A stretch of 47,081 nucleotides of DNA from Candidatus Poseidoniaceae archaeon. Lineage in GTDB: Archaea; Thermoplasmatota; Poseidoniia; Poseidoniales; Poseidoniaceae. The stretch lies in the NCBI GenBank assembly GCA_938075675.1, contig CALJHE010000020.1, positions 1 through 47,081 on the forward strand. Direction: 5' to 3'. The stretch's first letter is position 1. The number at the start of each line of letters is the position of its first letter. The position numbers and the translations under genes are program-made. Positions 17,071 through 26,103 of the stretch are shown one piece after another. A model generated the notes under the pieces. It had not been told where the DNA came from and did no database searches. It saw only the letters and a program-made list of their open reading frames with translations.

Positions 17071-18108
17071 TCAGTCACGAAGACCTTCTTGGGTTACTTG
17101 GTAGACGCACTCGCCATCTGGCAAGTTCGGTGAGTCGACTAGGCGAGCAATTCGTCGGCCACCCTTTGCTTTTCGCAGGTAGAGGCGGAAGGTCGAAGCG
17201 TGGGCAAGTACGTGACCGCCAACAGGCTTAGTTGGGTCGCCCCACATTGCATCTGGCTTGGAGTGAACTTGGTTGGTAACGAGTACCAGTGCATTGTTCA
17301 CATCAGCAAGCTGCTTCAAATCTTTCAAGTGACGGTTGAGTTTTTGTTGGCGGTTTGCCAACATTCCTCTGCCGATGAATTCTGCTCGGAAGTGGCTGGT
17401 GAGAGAGTCGACAATGATCATTTTGACATTGAGGCCTTTGCTCATTCTCTTGATTTCGTCAACCAGAAGCATTTGGTGAGCTGAGTTGTAAGCGCGAGCA
17501 ACGTGGATTCTGCTCAGCACTTGTTCGGGGTCAAGTCCGTGGCCGCGAGCCATTTGAGTGATTCGCTCTGGGCGGAATGTGTCTTCTGTATCGATGTAGA
17601 ATACATCGCCATCAAATCCACCTTCTTCGAGAGGCAGAGTGCAGTTGACAGCCAATTGGTGGCCAATTTGTGTCTTTCCGCTGCCGAATGCACCGTAAAC
17701 CTCAACCAATGCTTGCGTTTCAAATCCGCCACCCAAGAGGTCATCAATCGATTCCACTTTCGAGGTGAGTTTGAGAACTTCACGGCGTCTTTCAAGAAGT
17801 GCGCCACCAGAAACGAATCCGCCAATGTTTGCCATTTTCTTTGCGCCACCGATAATTTTTGTAGCAACAGCTTCGCCAAGTTCTGCTTGGTCTGCAAGAT
17901 CGCCAGGTGACATGACTGCGAGTGCGAGGAGGTCATCGAAACCGGCTTCTCGGAGCTTCTCTGCGGTCGCAGGTCCTACGCCAGGAAGGTCTTCGATAAG
18001 CGGCTCAGGCACTTCCTCTTCTGTCGGCATCATTACCGGTGCTTCGTCCGTAGGGCTTTCATTGTTTTCAAGTTCAGTTTTCGCTTTTTTCTTCGATTTG
18101 GTTGCCAT
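17071..18108 (-). CDS. radA: DNA repair and recombination protein RadA
   Basis: Archaeal Rad51/RecA-family recombinase that forms filaments on single-stranded DNA and catalyses strand exchange. In 345 residues: a charged N-terminal tail, a helix-hairpin-helix DNA-binding domain (about 38-95, [12 protein letters not shown]), a polymerisation/linker region, the ATPase core with Walker A GAFGSGKT (139-146), Walker B around MIIVDSLTS, and a C-terminal [12 protein letters not shown]2-region segment. Length and order match archaeal RadA. The ATG at 18108 gives the full N terminus. A TATA-like element lies about 40 bases upstream. ftsZ follows on the same strand. Confidence 0.98.
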   Translation of the reverse strand: MATKSKKKAKTELENNESPTDEAPVMMPTEEEVPEPLIEDLPGVGPATAEKLREAGFDDLLALAVMSPGDLADQAELGEAVATKIIGGAKKMANIGGFVSGGALLERRREVLKLTSKVESIDDLLGGGFETQALVEVYGAFGSGKTQIGHQLAVNCTLPLEEGGFDGDVFYIDTEDTFRPERITQMARGHGLDPEQVLSRIHVARAYNSAHQMLLVDEIKRMSKGLNVKMIIVDSLTSHFRAEFIGRGMLANRQQKLNRHLKDLKQLADVNNALVLVTNQVHSKPDAMWGDPTKPVGGHVLAHASTFRLYLRKAKGGRRIARLVDSPNLPDGECVYQVTQEGLRD

Positions 18109-18144
18109 TCTTGTTCACTTCCAACCCCTGCTGGTCCGCCAACA

Positions 18145-18154
18145 GTATATGAAA
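18145..18154 (-). promoter_or_regulatory. Candidate TATA box for radA
   Basis: On the reverse strand this reads ttcatatac-like, preceded by a purine/pyrimidine BRE-like stretch. Its centre is about 40 bases before the radA ATG, giving a predicted leader of roughly 12-15 bases. It is the only TATA-like element in the 138 bases between the upstream hairpin and radA. Confidence 0.4.
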
Positions 18155-18246
18155 GACAGAAACAGGGCGCGTCTTGGAAAGCCCCTTTTTTGAACCGGCT
18201 TGCAAGGCTTGAATCGCAATACTACGGGCTGTTGTTTCAGTTTAAC

Positions 18247-18273
18247 TTCACTTTTCCGTAAACGAAAAGTGAA
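18247..18273 (-). terminator. Perfect 10-bp hairpin just after the lipoprotein gene
   Basis: Arms ttcacttttc (18247-18256) and gaaaagtgaa (18264-18273) are exact inverted complements around a seven-base loop. The hairpin begins one base after the TAG stop of the lipoprotein gene and sits between that gene and radA on the same strand, so a terminator or mRNA 3'-end structure separating the two is the simplest reading. No long T-run follows. Confidence 0.55.
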
Positions 18274-18274
18274 T

Positions 18275-19117
18275 CTATTCAACTTCTTCATCGGCTTCAG
18301 GAGCGCTCATTGGATTGGGAACGCTTTCTTGAGCGTCGTAGAGTATCTTGACCGTGTGATCGACGTTGACCCGTTCCTCTCCGTTACCTTCCGCACTCAC
18401 ATCAACTTCGAGTTTCCATGTACCTGGCTCGACGAAGTACTGGTTGTGCATCCATGAAGCATCTTGTCCGTCTCCAACTTGTTCGGGTGCTGATTCGACG
18501 GTTGTAGCATCAGTGGAATTCAACATTCTCCATGTTACCGTGACGGTTTGCCCTTGATTGATCGGAGTTGCGGGTTGGTTTTCGATGTTCACCACAGTTG
18601 ATTCGACGACAATTTTTTCTGGCGCTGGGCAACTGCAGTCCGGTGTCGTTTCGATGTTCATGACTCCTGGGTCAGCAGTATTGCTGTCTCCCCAAGAGAT
18701 TTGTTTGTCGATGCGAATCGTGACGTTTTCAAAGTAATCGTTCCCTTGGTCGTCGATACCACCCATTGCTGCATCGAAGAGACCGTGCGTGAGGTACGTG
18801 TAGGTGACTTCACCGTCTTCAGCAGCGTCATTTTCAACAGCACTGGAGCCGTCTCCGGGGAGGAAATAGTAGGTGACCATGGCACCCGCGGATGATTTGG
18901 TGTACGAGAAGTCGAAGGTGAGTTCAACACCGGTCTCTGAAACCTGTTGGTTGTTCTGCACGTTTTCTTCAATGACGCCTGAAGTTGCGTCGTAATAGAC
19001 GATCAGTTCGATTACGCTGGTTTCCTTCGGTTCTCCATCAGAACTTAGACAACCTGAAATCGAGGCTAACAGGAGCAATGTGCACAAGATGGCCGGTACT
19101 GTTCGCACTGCTCGCAT
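18275..19117 (-). CDS. Lipoprotein with PKD-like domain
   Basis: Begins with a short lipoprotein signal: a basic N terminus, a hydrophobic core (AILCTLLLLA) and lipobox SISGC with Cys23. The mature part is acidic and beta-rich: a PKD-like section with ELTFDFSYTKSS, YYFLPGDGSSA and TYTYLTHGLFDAAM, then a cysteine pair CSCPAPEK and a second beta domain ending in a DEEVE tail. Probably anchored outside the cytoplasmic membrane; binding role unknown. The ATG at 19117 is chosen because gagg lies six bases upstream; ATGs at 19138 and 19144 would lengthen the signal's basic region. A hairpin follows its stop. Confidence 0.8.
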   Translation of the reverse strand: MRAVRTVPAILCTLLLLASISGCLSSDGEPKETSVIELIVYYDATSGVIEENVQNNQQVSETGVELTFDFSYTKSSAGAMVTYYFLPGDGSSAVENDAAEDGEVTYTYLTHGLFDAAMGGIDDQGNDYFENVTIRIDKQISWGDSNTADPGVMNIETTPDCSCPAPEKIVVESTVVNIENQPATPINQGQTVTVTWRMLNSTDATTVESAPEQVGDGQDASWMHNQYFVEPGTWKLEVDVSAEGNGEERVNVDHTVKILYDAQESVPNPMSAPEADEEVE

Positions 19118-19258
19118 ATCTTGCCTCATGCGCTTCATATTCATCAATGCAGTGCTGATTCAGTGTGAAATTCTCTCTCAGAGTAGTATTTCGAGGTGCA
19201 TTCCTCAATCGTACTGAATCGGTGCATTGAAGAACGGGAGGGTTTCAGCGGTGGATAT

Positions 19259-19336
19259 AACGAGGTGGGGTAGTCTGGATATCCCGTCGGGCTCATAACC
19301 CGGAGATCGATGGTTCAAATCCATCTCTCGTTACCA
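19259..19336 (+). tRNA. Initiator tRNA-Met (CAT), with encoded CCA
   Basis: Folds into a complete cloverleaf: acceptor aacgagg/tctcgtt, anticodon stem tcggg/cccgg around loop ctcataa (anticodon CAT at 19294-19296), and T-stem gatgg/ccatc. Two initiator hallmarks are visible: an A1-U72 terminal pair and three consecutive G-C pairs at the base of the anticodon loop (GGG:CCC). The discriminator is A (19333) and CCA is encoded at 19334-19336. It sits four bases from the end of the convergent helical orphan gene. No intron. Confidence 0.95.
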
Positions 19337-19339
19337 TTC

Positions 19340-20101
19340 TCAGTACTCGTAGTAGTCGTGTTGTGGTTTGAGTAGATCCATTGCAGCTTGCAGCCTGGCG
19401 TTCGCGGCAGCTTCACCGCGCTCAATGGCTTGACGCTCTCCGTTGATACGCTCAATTTGCTCTTTGCAAGCACCCGTTGGACCGATTTGTTTCTCAATTG
19501 CTGAATGGAAAGCAGCGATTATATCATCGGTTTGTGTCATTGGAGAATGGATTGGCTGTAGGTAGAATATGCCTTCGTACATGATGACTGGTCCAGAGTC
19601 AGCCACAACACTGGCGAGTCGCTGAACGAGTTTCTTTTGATTAGGAATCATTTGACATGCCTCAAGTGCAGCAGCCACATGTCCTGGTGATTTCTTTTCA
19701 CATTGTGCAAAGGCTTTCATCGCTGAACCTTTCTTTCCAGCGTGGGCATACAGCTTTGCAGCCCTTCGATAATCTTCAGCTTCAGAAGTCATTTTTGCTA
19801 AAAGTTGAGGTGCGCCTTTGGTAAGCATCCGAATCAGTTTTTTACGCTCCCTGTGGAGGATTTTAACGGTAGAAATGCCGCGCTTCGCTTTGTTTCGAAC
19901 TAGAAACACATCACAAAGAATTCGCAGTCCTTTGACCAGCATGATTTGGGCGTCGGCATCCCTATTTTTTTGCGAGAGAAACATGTCTGTAAACTGGATT
20001 GCCATAACTTCTGACATTTCCATTCGACCATCAGCCACATACCGCTCCAACTGGAGCAGCGTTTGAGCAGGGTCGTTCATTCCAAACATGGCAACATTCA
20101 T
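19340..20101 (-). CDS. Hypothetical helical protein
   Basis: Not recognised. 253 residues, almost entirely helical. The middle has a TPR-like pattern (RRAAKLYAHAGKKGSAMKAF then HVAAALEACQMI), preceded by a strongly basic helix (KILHRERKKLIRML). The C-terminal ~60 residues form a likely coiled coil with EQIERINGERQAIERGE. No signal peptide or membrane segment, so cytoplasmic. ATG at 20101. It diverges from the AK6-type kinase gene; a small inverted repeat (taggt/accta, 20107-20120) lies just upstream of its start. Confidence 0.75.
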   Translation of the reverse strand: MNVAMFGMNDPAQTLLQLERYVADGRMEMSEVMAIQFTDMFLSQKNRDADAQIMLVKGLRILCDVFLVRNKAKRGISTVKILHRERKKLIRMLTKGAPQLLAKMTSEAEDYRRAAKLYAHAGKKGSAMKAFAQCEKKSPGHVAAALEACQMIPNQKKLVQRLASVVADSGPVIMYEGIFYLQPIHSPMTQTDDIIAAFHSAIEKQIGPTGACKEQIERINGERQAIERGEAAANARLQAAMDLLKPQHDYYEY

Positions 20102-20197
20102 CGCTGTAGGTGATGACCTATCATGCCTTTCCCTGTTCGCTCAATTCAAAAAGTATCGATAACGCCAATTATGTAACCATTCGCCCTTTTTGTTTAT

Positions 20198-20755
20198 GTG
20201 TTGGTGAACACGGGCATTACTGTGGAAGACAACTTGTGCATTGCAGTAACCGGAACCCCGGGTACAGGAAAAACGACGGTATGTGAGCTGTTAAGCTCGC
20301 CCTATAATGTGCTTTCACTGCAAGAATTGGCTGAACAAAACGATTGCCTAGGGTCGGTTGACGAAGACGACGGCTCTGCTCCGTTGGACATTCACAAACT
20401 CTCAGAGATATGGGATTTTGACTCGAAAGCATTGACTTTTGTCGATGGACATCTTTCACATCTTCTTGAAGTTGATGCGATCGTCGTTTTACGATGCCAA
20501 CCTGAGACGCTTCGTGAACGGCTCGAAGGTCGTTCGTACTCGCCATCGAAAATAACTGCAAATGTCGAATGGGAGATGCTTTCTGGAACATGGTCTGAAC
20601 TTCTCGAATTCGAGATTGAAGTACCTCTCTTGGAACTCGATACAACGGCTATGTCCGCCGAGGAATTACGTGAGCGTATTGTTCAGTGGATCGACGAAGG
20701 CCTTCCTTCAGCATCTCTTGCCGATGCTGCTTCGAAAGCCTTGAGTTGGTTGTAA
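20198..20755 (+). CDS. AK6/Fap7-type adenylate kinase-like NTPase
   Basis: Small P-loop NTPase of the AK6 (Fap7, hCINAP) family, which has adenylate kinase/ATPase activity and assists small-subunit ribosome maturation by acting on the Rps14/uS11 region. The 185-residue product has Walker A GTPGTGKTT (about 19-27), FVDGHLSHLL with the family's H-x-S/H, VVLRCQPETLRERL, and a lid-like RSYSPSKITANVEWEML segment. The start is one of several near-adjacent GTG/TTG codons (20198-20219); the first is used. It probably forms a transcript with the phosphatidyltransferase 71 bases downstream. Confidence 0.85.
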   Translation: MLVNTGITVEDNLCIAVTGTPGTGKTTVCELLSSPYNVLSLQELAEQNDCLGSVDEDDGSAPLDIHKLSEIWDFDSKALTFVDGHLSHLLEVDAIVVLRCQPETLRERLEGRSYSPSKITANVEWEMLSGTWSELLEFEIEVPLLELDTTAMSAEELRERIVQWIDEGLPSASLADAASKALSWL

Positions 20756-20826
20756 GAAGTGCAATTTGGCGCGTGAAGAACCGCAACAACAAACACCCCC
20801 CCGCCTCGGCCACAGGATTGAGCATC

Positions 20827-21534
20827 ATGGCATTGGAAAAATTAAGAGACACTTGGGAAGGCATCCTAAATCCACTTCTTGACACGCTTGAGAACGTGAA
20901 ACCATCCACTGTAACTTGGGTCGCTTTACCTGTTGGCATACTTGGTGGATTGGCAGTCCTCACCGCTGATGACACAGCTTATGGTGCGAACATGTTATTC
21001 GGTGGCGGGTTATTGATGATACTGGCCATGGCCATGGATGGCTTAGACGGTCCTTTGGCTCGGAAATTCGGCAACGTTAGTCGATGGGGAGACTATCTTG
21101 ATCACACATTTGACCGCCTCCTTGACGCTATCTGGCTGCTGTGTATCGCAGGTTCTGTTTTCGTCGGCGATTTCACACTTGGACTCGTGGCAGCGTGGTT
21201 GACCCTCATCGGTTCGTACATGGGGACACAAGCACAAGCCGTTGCAGGTTCACGAAATTATCGCGGTTTCTCCAGAGCTGACCGCACCGTTGTAACGATT
21301 CTCGGAATATTCCTTACCGCTGTCTTCATTCACGCAGACATTGGCGATTTTGGAATGCTACCAGGTGTACTCGATCACATACCAATCACGCCGCTAAGCA
21401 TTGTCGTGTTGATTTCTGCCTTCGGCGGACTTTGGACATTCCTCGTACGATTCCAACAAGCACATTCTGAAATCACCCGTATCGATTCCGAGGACCCATT
21501 GCCACAACCAAGCCAATCAGCAGAGCAAGAATGA
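20827..21534 (+). CDS. CDP-alcohol phosphatidyltransferase family membrane enzyme
   Basis: Integral membrane enzyme joining a CDP-activated lipid to an alcohol, making polar headgroups of archaeal phospholipids. The diagnostic motif D-x2-DG-x2-AR-x8-G-x3-D-x3-D is complete at residues 71-96 (begins DGLDGPLARK). About six hydrophobic helices surround it. The headgroup (inositol phosphate, glycerol phosphate or serine) cannot be read from this sequence. The ATG at 20827 follows a c-rich run; 235 residues. A hairpin follows the stop. Confidence 0.9.
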   Translation: MALEKLRDTWEGILNPLLDTLENVKPSTVTWVALPVGILGGLAVLTADDTAYGANMLFGGGLLMILAMAMDGLDGPLARKFGNVSRWGDYLDHTFDRLLDAIWLLCIAGSVFVGDFTLGLVAAWLTLIGSYMGTQAQAVAGSRNYRGFSRADRTVVTILGIFLTAVFIHADIGDFGMLPGVLDHIPITPLSIVVLISAFGGLWTFLVRFQQAHSEITRIDSEDPLPQPSQSAEQE

Positions 21535-21544
21535 TTGAGAACTT

Positions 21545-21563
21545 CGCACCCCGTAGGGGTGTG
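21545..21563 (+). terminator. GC-rich hairpin after the phosphatidyltransferase gene
   Basis: The stem cacccc/ggggtg (21547-21552 with 21556-21561) has a three-base loop and can extend by a C-G and a G-T pair to 21545-21563. It lies about 10 bases past the stop and is followed by an atttttac T-rich tract, so a terminator is likely. It separates the lipid gene from the promoter of the surface-protein gene. Confidence 0.5.
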
Positions 21564-21583
21564 TTGAATGTCATTTTTACCGG

Positions 21584-21591
21584 TTAAATAT
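21584..21591 (+). promoter_or_regulatory. Candidate TATA box for the giant surface-protein gene
   Basis: The sequence ttaaatat is a good match to an archaeal TATA box. It would set initiation near 21614, giving a leader of about 17 bases to the ATG at 21631. It sits directly downstream of the hairpin ending the preceding gene. Confidence 0.5.
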
Positions 21592-21630
21592 GCGACATGC
21601 TCTTAACCGTCGCATGCGACAAGTGAATTG

Positions 21631-24600
21631 ATGACAGTCGATCTGCTCGGTAAAGAAGGCAAGAGAAAAGCGATTTTTCTTGTGATGTGCATGCTTCTGG
21701 CTTTGCTGCCAATGAGCAATGTTTCTGCTGAAGATATCGGTAATCCAAGTAATCTGCAAGCTCAAGACATCAATGCAGTGTTTGACCCTACCTCCGAAAC
21801 CACAACGGTCACTTGGCGCAATATTGACATTGATGGTTCTGTTTTGCAGGGGCTTTTCAGTGCCACATACAACGTTTACCGCTCAAGTGAAGTCATAGAC
21901 CAATCCTCAATCAGCAGCCTTACTCCGTTTGAAACAGGAATTGTAGCCTGTTCTTCCGCAGAAGTCCAAAACGATGCTTTCAAATGCCGTGGAATCAATG
22001 GTACTGTCGCCCAACACTCCGTCTCTTTCCTCGTTTCCCCTGGAGTCAACGAATCGTTCTATTACGCTGTCACGACGACCCTTGGAGATGGAACTGAACT
22101 TACTGATTTAGATGAGAACGCCTCTCTTATCGAAACGCCTGTTCATGAACAGACGACACCTATTCGAACTCCGTACAACATCTTTGGTTCGTTCGACCCG
22201 GACTTGAGTCAATCGACCGTTCAATGGATTAATTACAACGACATCTTCCCAATTCTCCCCGACACAGGCGATGATGCCTACCAGATTCTACTCTATCGAA
22301 CATCGTATCCCGTGACCCGTTCCAACGGTGCGAATATGCTTGCAACTGAAACACCAATTGCAACTCTTCCTGCTGGAACTTCTTCGATTGTAATCGATGT
22401 ACCGCAAAACACCGACAGAGAAGCGCATTACTCGGTCACCTACAATTTGCCGAATTGGACTGCACCAGGAGAAGATTACCAAGATGTTCGTTTCCTTTCG
22501 AACAACGCCATGACCTCGCCGGTAATGGAAGACAACCTGCCACCTGAGCAAGTTAGCTCGATGTATGCTCAGTTCAATCCCGAACCAACAAACGGTGGTG
22601 GAACGACGACGGTTGTTTGGACCGACGTCGCTGGAGAGGTTGGAGAATCGTACCGCATTTACATGTCAGGCACAGCATTCTCGAGCGTTCTTCGTTCTGA
22701 TGTACAACTGCTTGGGACAATTTCTGAAGGCGTAGAATCGTTCGATTACGAGGTGCCAACAGGTCGACTTGGAAATGCGTATTATTGCGTCGCAACCGTC
22801 GATATGTACGGTGTTATGGATACAAATGTGAGTTTCAACTCCTGCTCAGATGCAGTCGTTGAAGATGCATTCAGTCCATGGATCGCTGAACCAACCAATG
22901 TCTATGCTGAATTCATCGGCAACAAAACCACTCGAGTTTCTTGGACCGACCAATTGGGTGTCGAAGGCGAGCAATACCATATTTACAAAGCCGGTTGGAA
23001 AGTTACCGGTGGAGAATGGGCGACATTCAACGGTTCACTCCAATGGCTGGGTTCAGTGAGTGACGGCGTAGGGTATTTCGACGTCGAACTTTCTGATGGC
23101 CTCCTTGTGTCTCGGCCGTATTATTTCGTGACGACAGAGGCTCTTTACGGGCATCTTTCCGGCACATACATGGACAAAAGGCTCAACCAAAACTTCTTCC
23201 AAATTGCTGAAGGAAACGAAGAAGATACAACTGCTCCTCTCCGTGTGAGTATGAAAGAAGTACAATCCATCGGTTACCTGAATAAAGTCACTCTTGAATG
23301 GTTTAACAGCGACGAAACTGACGAAGTTTACCAAGTTTGGCGCCATTATGGTGAACCGTTCGGAGAAGATGAGAGCGAGATTAGTTCCGTCACTGAAGAC
23401 GGATGGGAACTCGTCATTGACAATATTCAAGCCGGAGCATCTGAAGAGAACACGTTCTTCAGACAAATTGAGATTCCAAACGAAGTCGACCGTGATGTTT
23501 GGTATGCTGTAATGGTTGCTGATAAATGGGGTAACACAGATCCAGAGACCTATTCTGGCCTCAATTCCAATGCTATCAAAGTGACTGAAGACACCAAAGC
23601 ACCTCAGGCGACTTTGGTTTTGATTAACGAAGACAACGAGGCTTTTACCAGTCCTTCGCTTATTGCTGGCGACTACAAGGTGCAAATTGAATTCGATGAG
23701 TATCTCGATGTGAACCCAATGATCAACATCACCACACTTGGTGGCGGCGACCTTTCGGGTGGCGACCGTGAGATGGCGCTCATCCAAGAAAACGCAGGTA
23801 ATCCAGACCGTGGACCAGTCTATGAACTCGACTTCTTCATCACATCCGCCACCATTGCTGGCGATATGGTTTTTGAAGTTCAAATGGAAGACCTTGCCAA
23901 CAATCAAGCCACGCAACAATGGACCGACCGAGCCGTTGATGCAGTGGCGCCACAGGTCGTCATTTATTCGCCGTCTTCATTCTCTGACAGCGAATCAAAG
24001 TACCTGTACGGTAACATGATTCAAGTTCTTGCAGGTGCAGAAGACGATGTACGAATCGATTCGTTCCAGTACAAGTTTACCTACAACTATGGGACGGGTC
24101 AGTCAATCAACACACCTTGGACTGAAGCCACTGAAGTCACCAACCTTGACGGCGACAACAGTTCCTTGGTTTTGGATTTGGAATTCTCAGCAGGGAACTT
24201 CCTACCAGGGCAACACGCTGTGTTTGTTCGTGCGGTTGACTCTGCAGGTAACGAGAGGTCTACAAGCGTCATTTTTGTTGTTGATGAATGTCGTAACCGT
24301 ATTGACGGAACAACCTCATGCAACTATGTTGAATCACTCAAACCAGAGCCAGAGCCAGTTATTGTTGAACCCTCCATGACCGACCCACCGTATATCTTGG
24401 TCTGGATACTTTCAGGAATCTTTGTGTTCTCTTTGATAGTTATGTCGATGGTGATCAGCACCAGTATGAGTGGACCTAAGAAGAAGAAGGCAGGTGCCGA
24501 GGAAGAAGAAGATGAAGACTGGATGTCTGAGTTTATCGGAACTTCGCAAGATTTGGACATGGGGGCGGTCACTGATACAAGCGTTAAAACAGATGAAAAA

Positions 24601-24885
24601 TCAATTGAACCTGAGGCTGAAACTGAAGCTGAACCAGAAGAAGACCCATTCGCAGTGAATGTTATTACTCGTAAAACACGTCGCAAGAAGGACGTTCCAG
24701 AAGTCGTTGAGGACGATGAGGACGATGATGACGGTATCGATTGGAGCGAATACGACGATGACGAAGAAGAAGAGGAGGCAGTTGAGGAAAAGCCGGTCCC
24801 TAAGAAGCGCGCAGTTGGCCGCCGAGCAGCACCTCGTAAGGCCCCCAAGCGTCGAGCAGTTGGTCGCAAAAAGAGTGAAGACTGA
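21631..24885 (+). CDS. Giant surface protein with fibronectin/Ig-like repeats, one membrane helix and a charged cytoplasmic tail
   Basis: 1,084 residues. An N-terminal signal peptide (FLVMCMLLALLPMSNVSA) is followed by about five related ~110-residue beta modules, each with a 'YAxF...TTxVxWTD...YxIYxxG' pattern characteristic of fibronectin type III-like folds. Two Ig-like modules beginning APQ follow (about 650 and 770). A single membrane helix (YILVWILSGIFVFSLIVMSM, about 919-940) leads to a ~140-residue inside tail: first acidic (EEEEDEDW, EDDEDDDDG), then ending in a basic lysine/arginine/alanine/proline stretch with two RAVGR copies. Likely a cell-surface adhesion or S-layer-associated protein. 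The ATG at 21631 is used, after a TTG at 21628. Confidence 0.85.
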   Translation: MTVDLLGKEGKRKAIFLVMCMLLALLPMSNVSAEDIGNPSNLQAQDINAVFDPTSETTTVTWRNIDIDGSVLQGLFSATYNVYRSSEVIDQSSISSLTPFETGIVACSSAEVQNDAFKCRGINGTVAQHSVSFLVSPGVNESFYYAVTTTLGDGTELTDLDENASLIETPVHEQTTPIRTPYNIFGSFDPDLSQSTVQWINYNDIFPILPDTGDDAYQILLYRTSYPVTRSNGANMLATETPIATLPAGTSSIVIDVPQNTDREAHYSVTYNLPNWTAPGEDYQDVRFLSNNAMTSPVMEDNLPPEQVSSMYAQFNPEPTNGGGTTTVVWTDVAGEVGESYRIYMSGTAFSSVLRSDVQLLGTISEGVESFDYEVPTGRLGNAYYCVATVDMYGVMDTNVSFNSCSDAVVEDAFSPWIAEPTNVYAEFIGNKTTRVSWTDQLGVEGEQYHIYKAGWKVTGGEWATFNGSLQWLGSVSDGVGYFDVELSDGLLVSRPYYFVTTEALYGHLSGTYMDKRLNQNFFQIAEGNEEDTTAPLRVSMKEVQSIGYLNKVTLEWFNSDETDEVYQVWRHYGEPFGEDESEISSVTEDGWELVIDNIQAGASEENTFFRQIEIPNEVDRDVWYAVMVADKWGNTDPETYSGLNSNAIKVTEDTKAPQATLVLINEDNEAFTSPSLIAGDYKVQIEFDEYLDVNPMINITTLGGGDLSGGDREMALIQENAGNPDRGPVYELDFFITSATIAGDMVFEVQMEDLANNQATQQWTDRAVDAVAPQVVIYSPSSFSDSESKYLYGNMIQVLAGAEDDVRIDSFQYKFTYNYGTGQSINTPWTEATEVTNLDGDNSSLVLDLEFSAGNFLPGQHAVFVRAVDSAGNERSTSVIFVVDECRNRIDGTTSCNYVESLKPEPEPVIVEPSMTDPPYILVWILSGIFVFSLIVMSMVISTSMSGPKKKKAGAEEEEDEDWMSEFIGTSQDLDMGAVTDTSVKTDEKSIEPEAETEAEPEEDPFAVNVITRKTRRKKDVPEVVEDDEDDDDGIDWSEYDDDEEEEEAVEEKPVPKKRAVGRRAAPRKAPKRRAVGRKKSED

Positions 24886-24933
24886 ATCAAATCAAGCGGT
24901 GAAGTCAAGGGCTAATGCTTCTTCGAAGCAGAT

Positions 24934-26094
24934 ATGTCGGACCCGAAAACAGTAGTCGCTGGAGATATTTTAGTCGACGAGGCAGAAGAAGCAATGGAGC
25001 ATTTTCTCGCTTCGTTCGACCCACGAAAGAACAAACTGAATTTCCTCTTGCTCGCGATTCCAGTTGCGCTGTACGCGAACTTTACTCACCAAGGCGGCCT
25101 TGCATTTCTTTTCTCGATGGTCGCCATAATGCCGCTTGCTTTCCTTATGGGCAAGGCGACAGAAGAAATTGCGTTGCGAACCGGTGAGGCTGTTGGCGGA
25201 TTGCTTAATGCAACCTTTGGCAATGCTGTTGAGATGATTATTGCAGGTCTTGCCATCTACACTGCCTCGAAGAATGAGGAGATTGCTGAAACGATGATTA
25301 CAGTTACTCAAGCCTCATTGATTGGCTCGATTCTCGGAAATCTTCTGCTGGTATTGGGTCTAGCCATGGTTTGGGGTGGAATAAATCACAAAATTCAGTT
25401 TTTCAGTCAAGACGCAGGACAAATGAATGGGTCGCTCCTTTTGCTTGCAATTGTAGCGCTTATCATACCAAGTGCCGTTCACCATTCAGGAGGCACACTT
25501 GGTGATGTTGCACAACTCTCACATTACGCAGCGGTCGTCCTGCTTGCCATTTACGCCCTAGCACTTCTTTTCCAACTCAAAACGCACGCCGATGTGTTTG
25601 CTACTGAGGCAGGCCATGGTTCGCATGAAGACCCCGAAATGAGCATTAAAGACGCGTGGATTTTACTCATACTTTCTACGATACTTGTCGGTTGGATGGC
25701 GCATATTTTGGTTCACAGCCTTGAAGTGGCAGTAGAGCAGTGGCATTTGCCAGAACTTTTCATCGGCGTCATCTTGCTTCCGTTCTTCGGTAATGCGGCT
25801 GAGCACTTCACTGCGGTGTTGGTAGCTGGCAAGGATAAGATGGATCTCTCGATTGCAATTGCCATCGGAAGCAGTGTCCAAATTGCCCTCTTCGTCGCTC
25901 CAGTCATGGTTTTGTTTGCATGGGCCTTGGGCGTCAACCTTACTCTTGAGTTTGGTTTACTCGAAACCGCTGCGACGTTTATTTCAGTTCTTGTTGCCAA
26001 TTCGATCATGAGTGATGGCAAGTGTAATTGGCTTGAGGGCTCCATGCTTCTAGCGTGTTATGTGATTCTTGCTTTGGCCTTTTTCCAAATGTGA
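24934..26094 (+). CDS. Calcium/proton antiporter (CAX family)
   Basis: Membrane exchanger expelling Ca2+ in return for H+. The 386-residue product carries both CAX alpha repeats, [15 protein letters not shown] (about 88-102) and [15 protein letters not shown] (about 280-294), whose acidic residues bind the ion, within about 11 hydrophobic helices. An acidic linker ([10 protein letters not shown]) separates the halves. Length is usual for the family. ATG start, 48 bases after the surface-protein stop, so it could be co-transcribed with it. The next gene begins nine bases after its stop. Confidence 0.93.
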   Translation: MSDPKTVVAGDILVDEAEEAMEHFLASFDPRKNKLNFLLLAIPVALYANFTHQGGLAFLFSMVAIMPLAFLMGKATEEIALRTGEAVGGLLNATFGNAVEMIIAGLAIYTASKNEEIAETMITVTQASLIGSILGNLLLVLGLAMVWGGINHKIQFFSQDAGQMNGSLLLLAIVALIIPSAVHHSGGTLGDVAQLSHYAAVVLLAIYALALLFQLKTHADVFATEAGHGSHEDPEMSIKDAWILLILSTILVGWMAHILVHSLEVAVEQWHLPELFIGVILLPFFGNAAEHFTAVLVAGKDKMDLSIAIAIGSSVQIALFVAPVMVLFAWALGVNLTLEFGLLETAATFISVLVANSIMSDGKCNWLEGSMLLACYVILALAFFQM

Positions 26095-26103
26095 GTTGAT
26101 GGT

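Noticed and set aside
20107-20120. Small inverted repeat taggt/accta upstream of the helical orphan
   Set aside because: Only five base pairs; too short to call an operator.
23053-23919. 288-codon reverse-strand frame inside the surface-protein gene
   Set aside because: No recognisable motif, and the forward frame continues uninterrupted with repeated beta modules across it.
24324-24908. Long reverse-strand open frame rich in serine opposite the surface-protein tail
   Set aside because: It is the mirror of the acidic/basic low-complexity tail; the forward frame has a coherent signal peptide, repeats and membrane helix.
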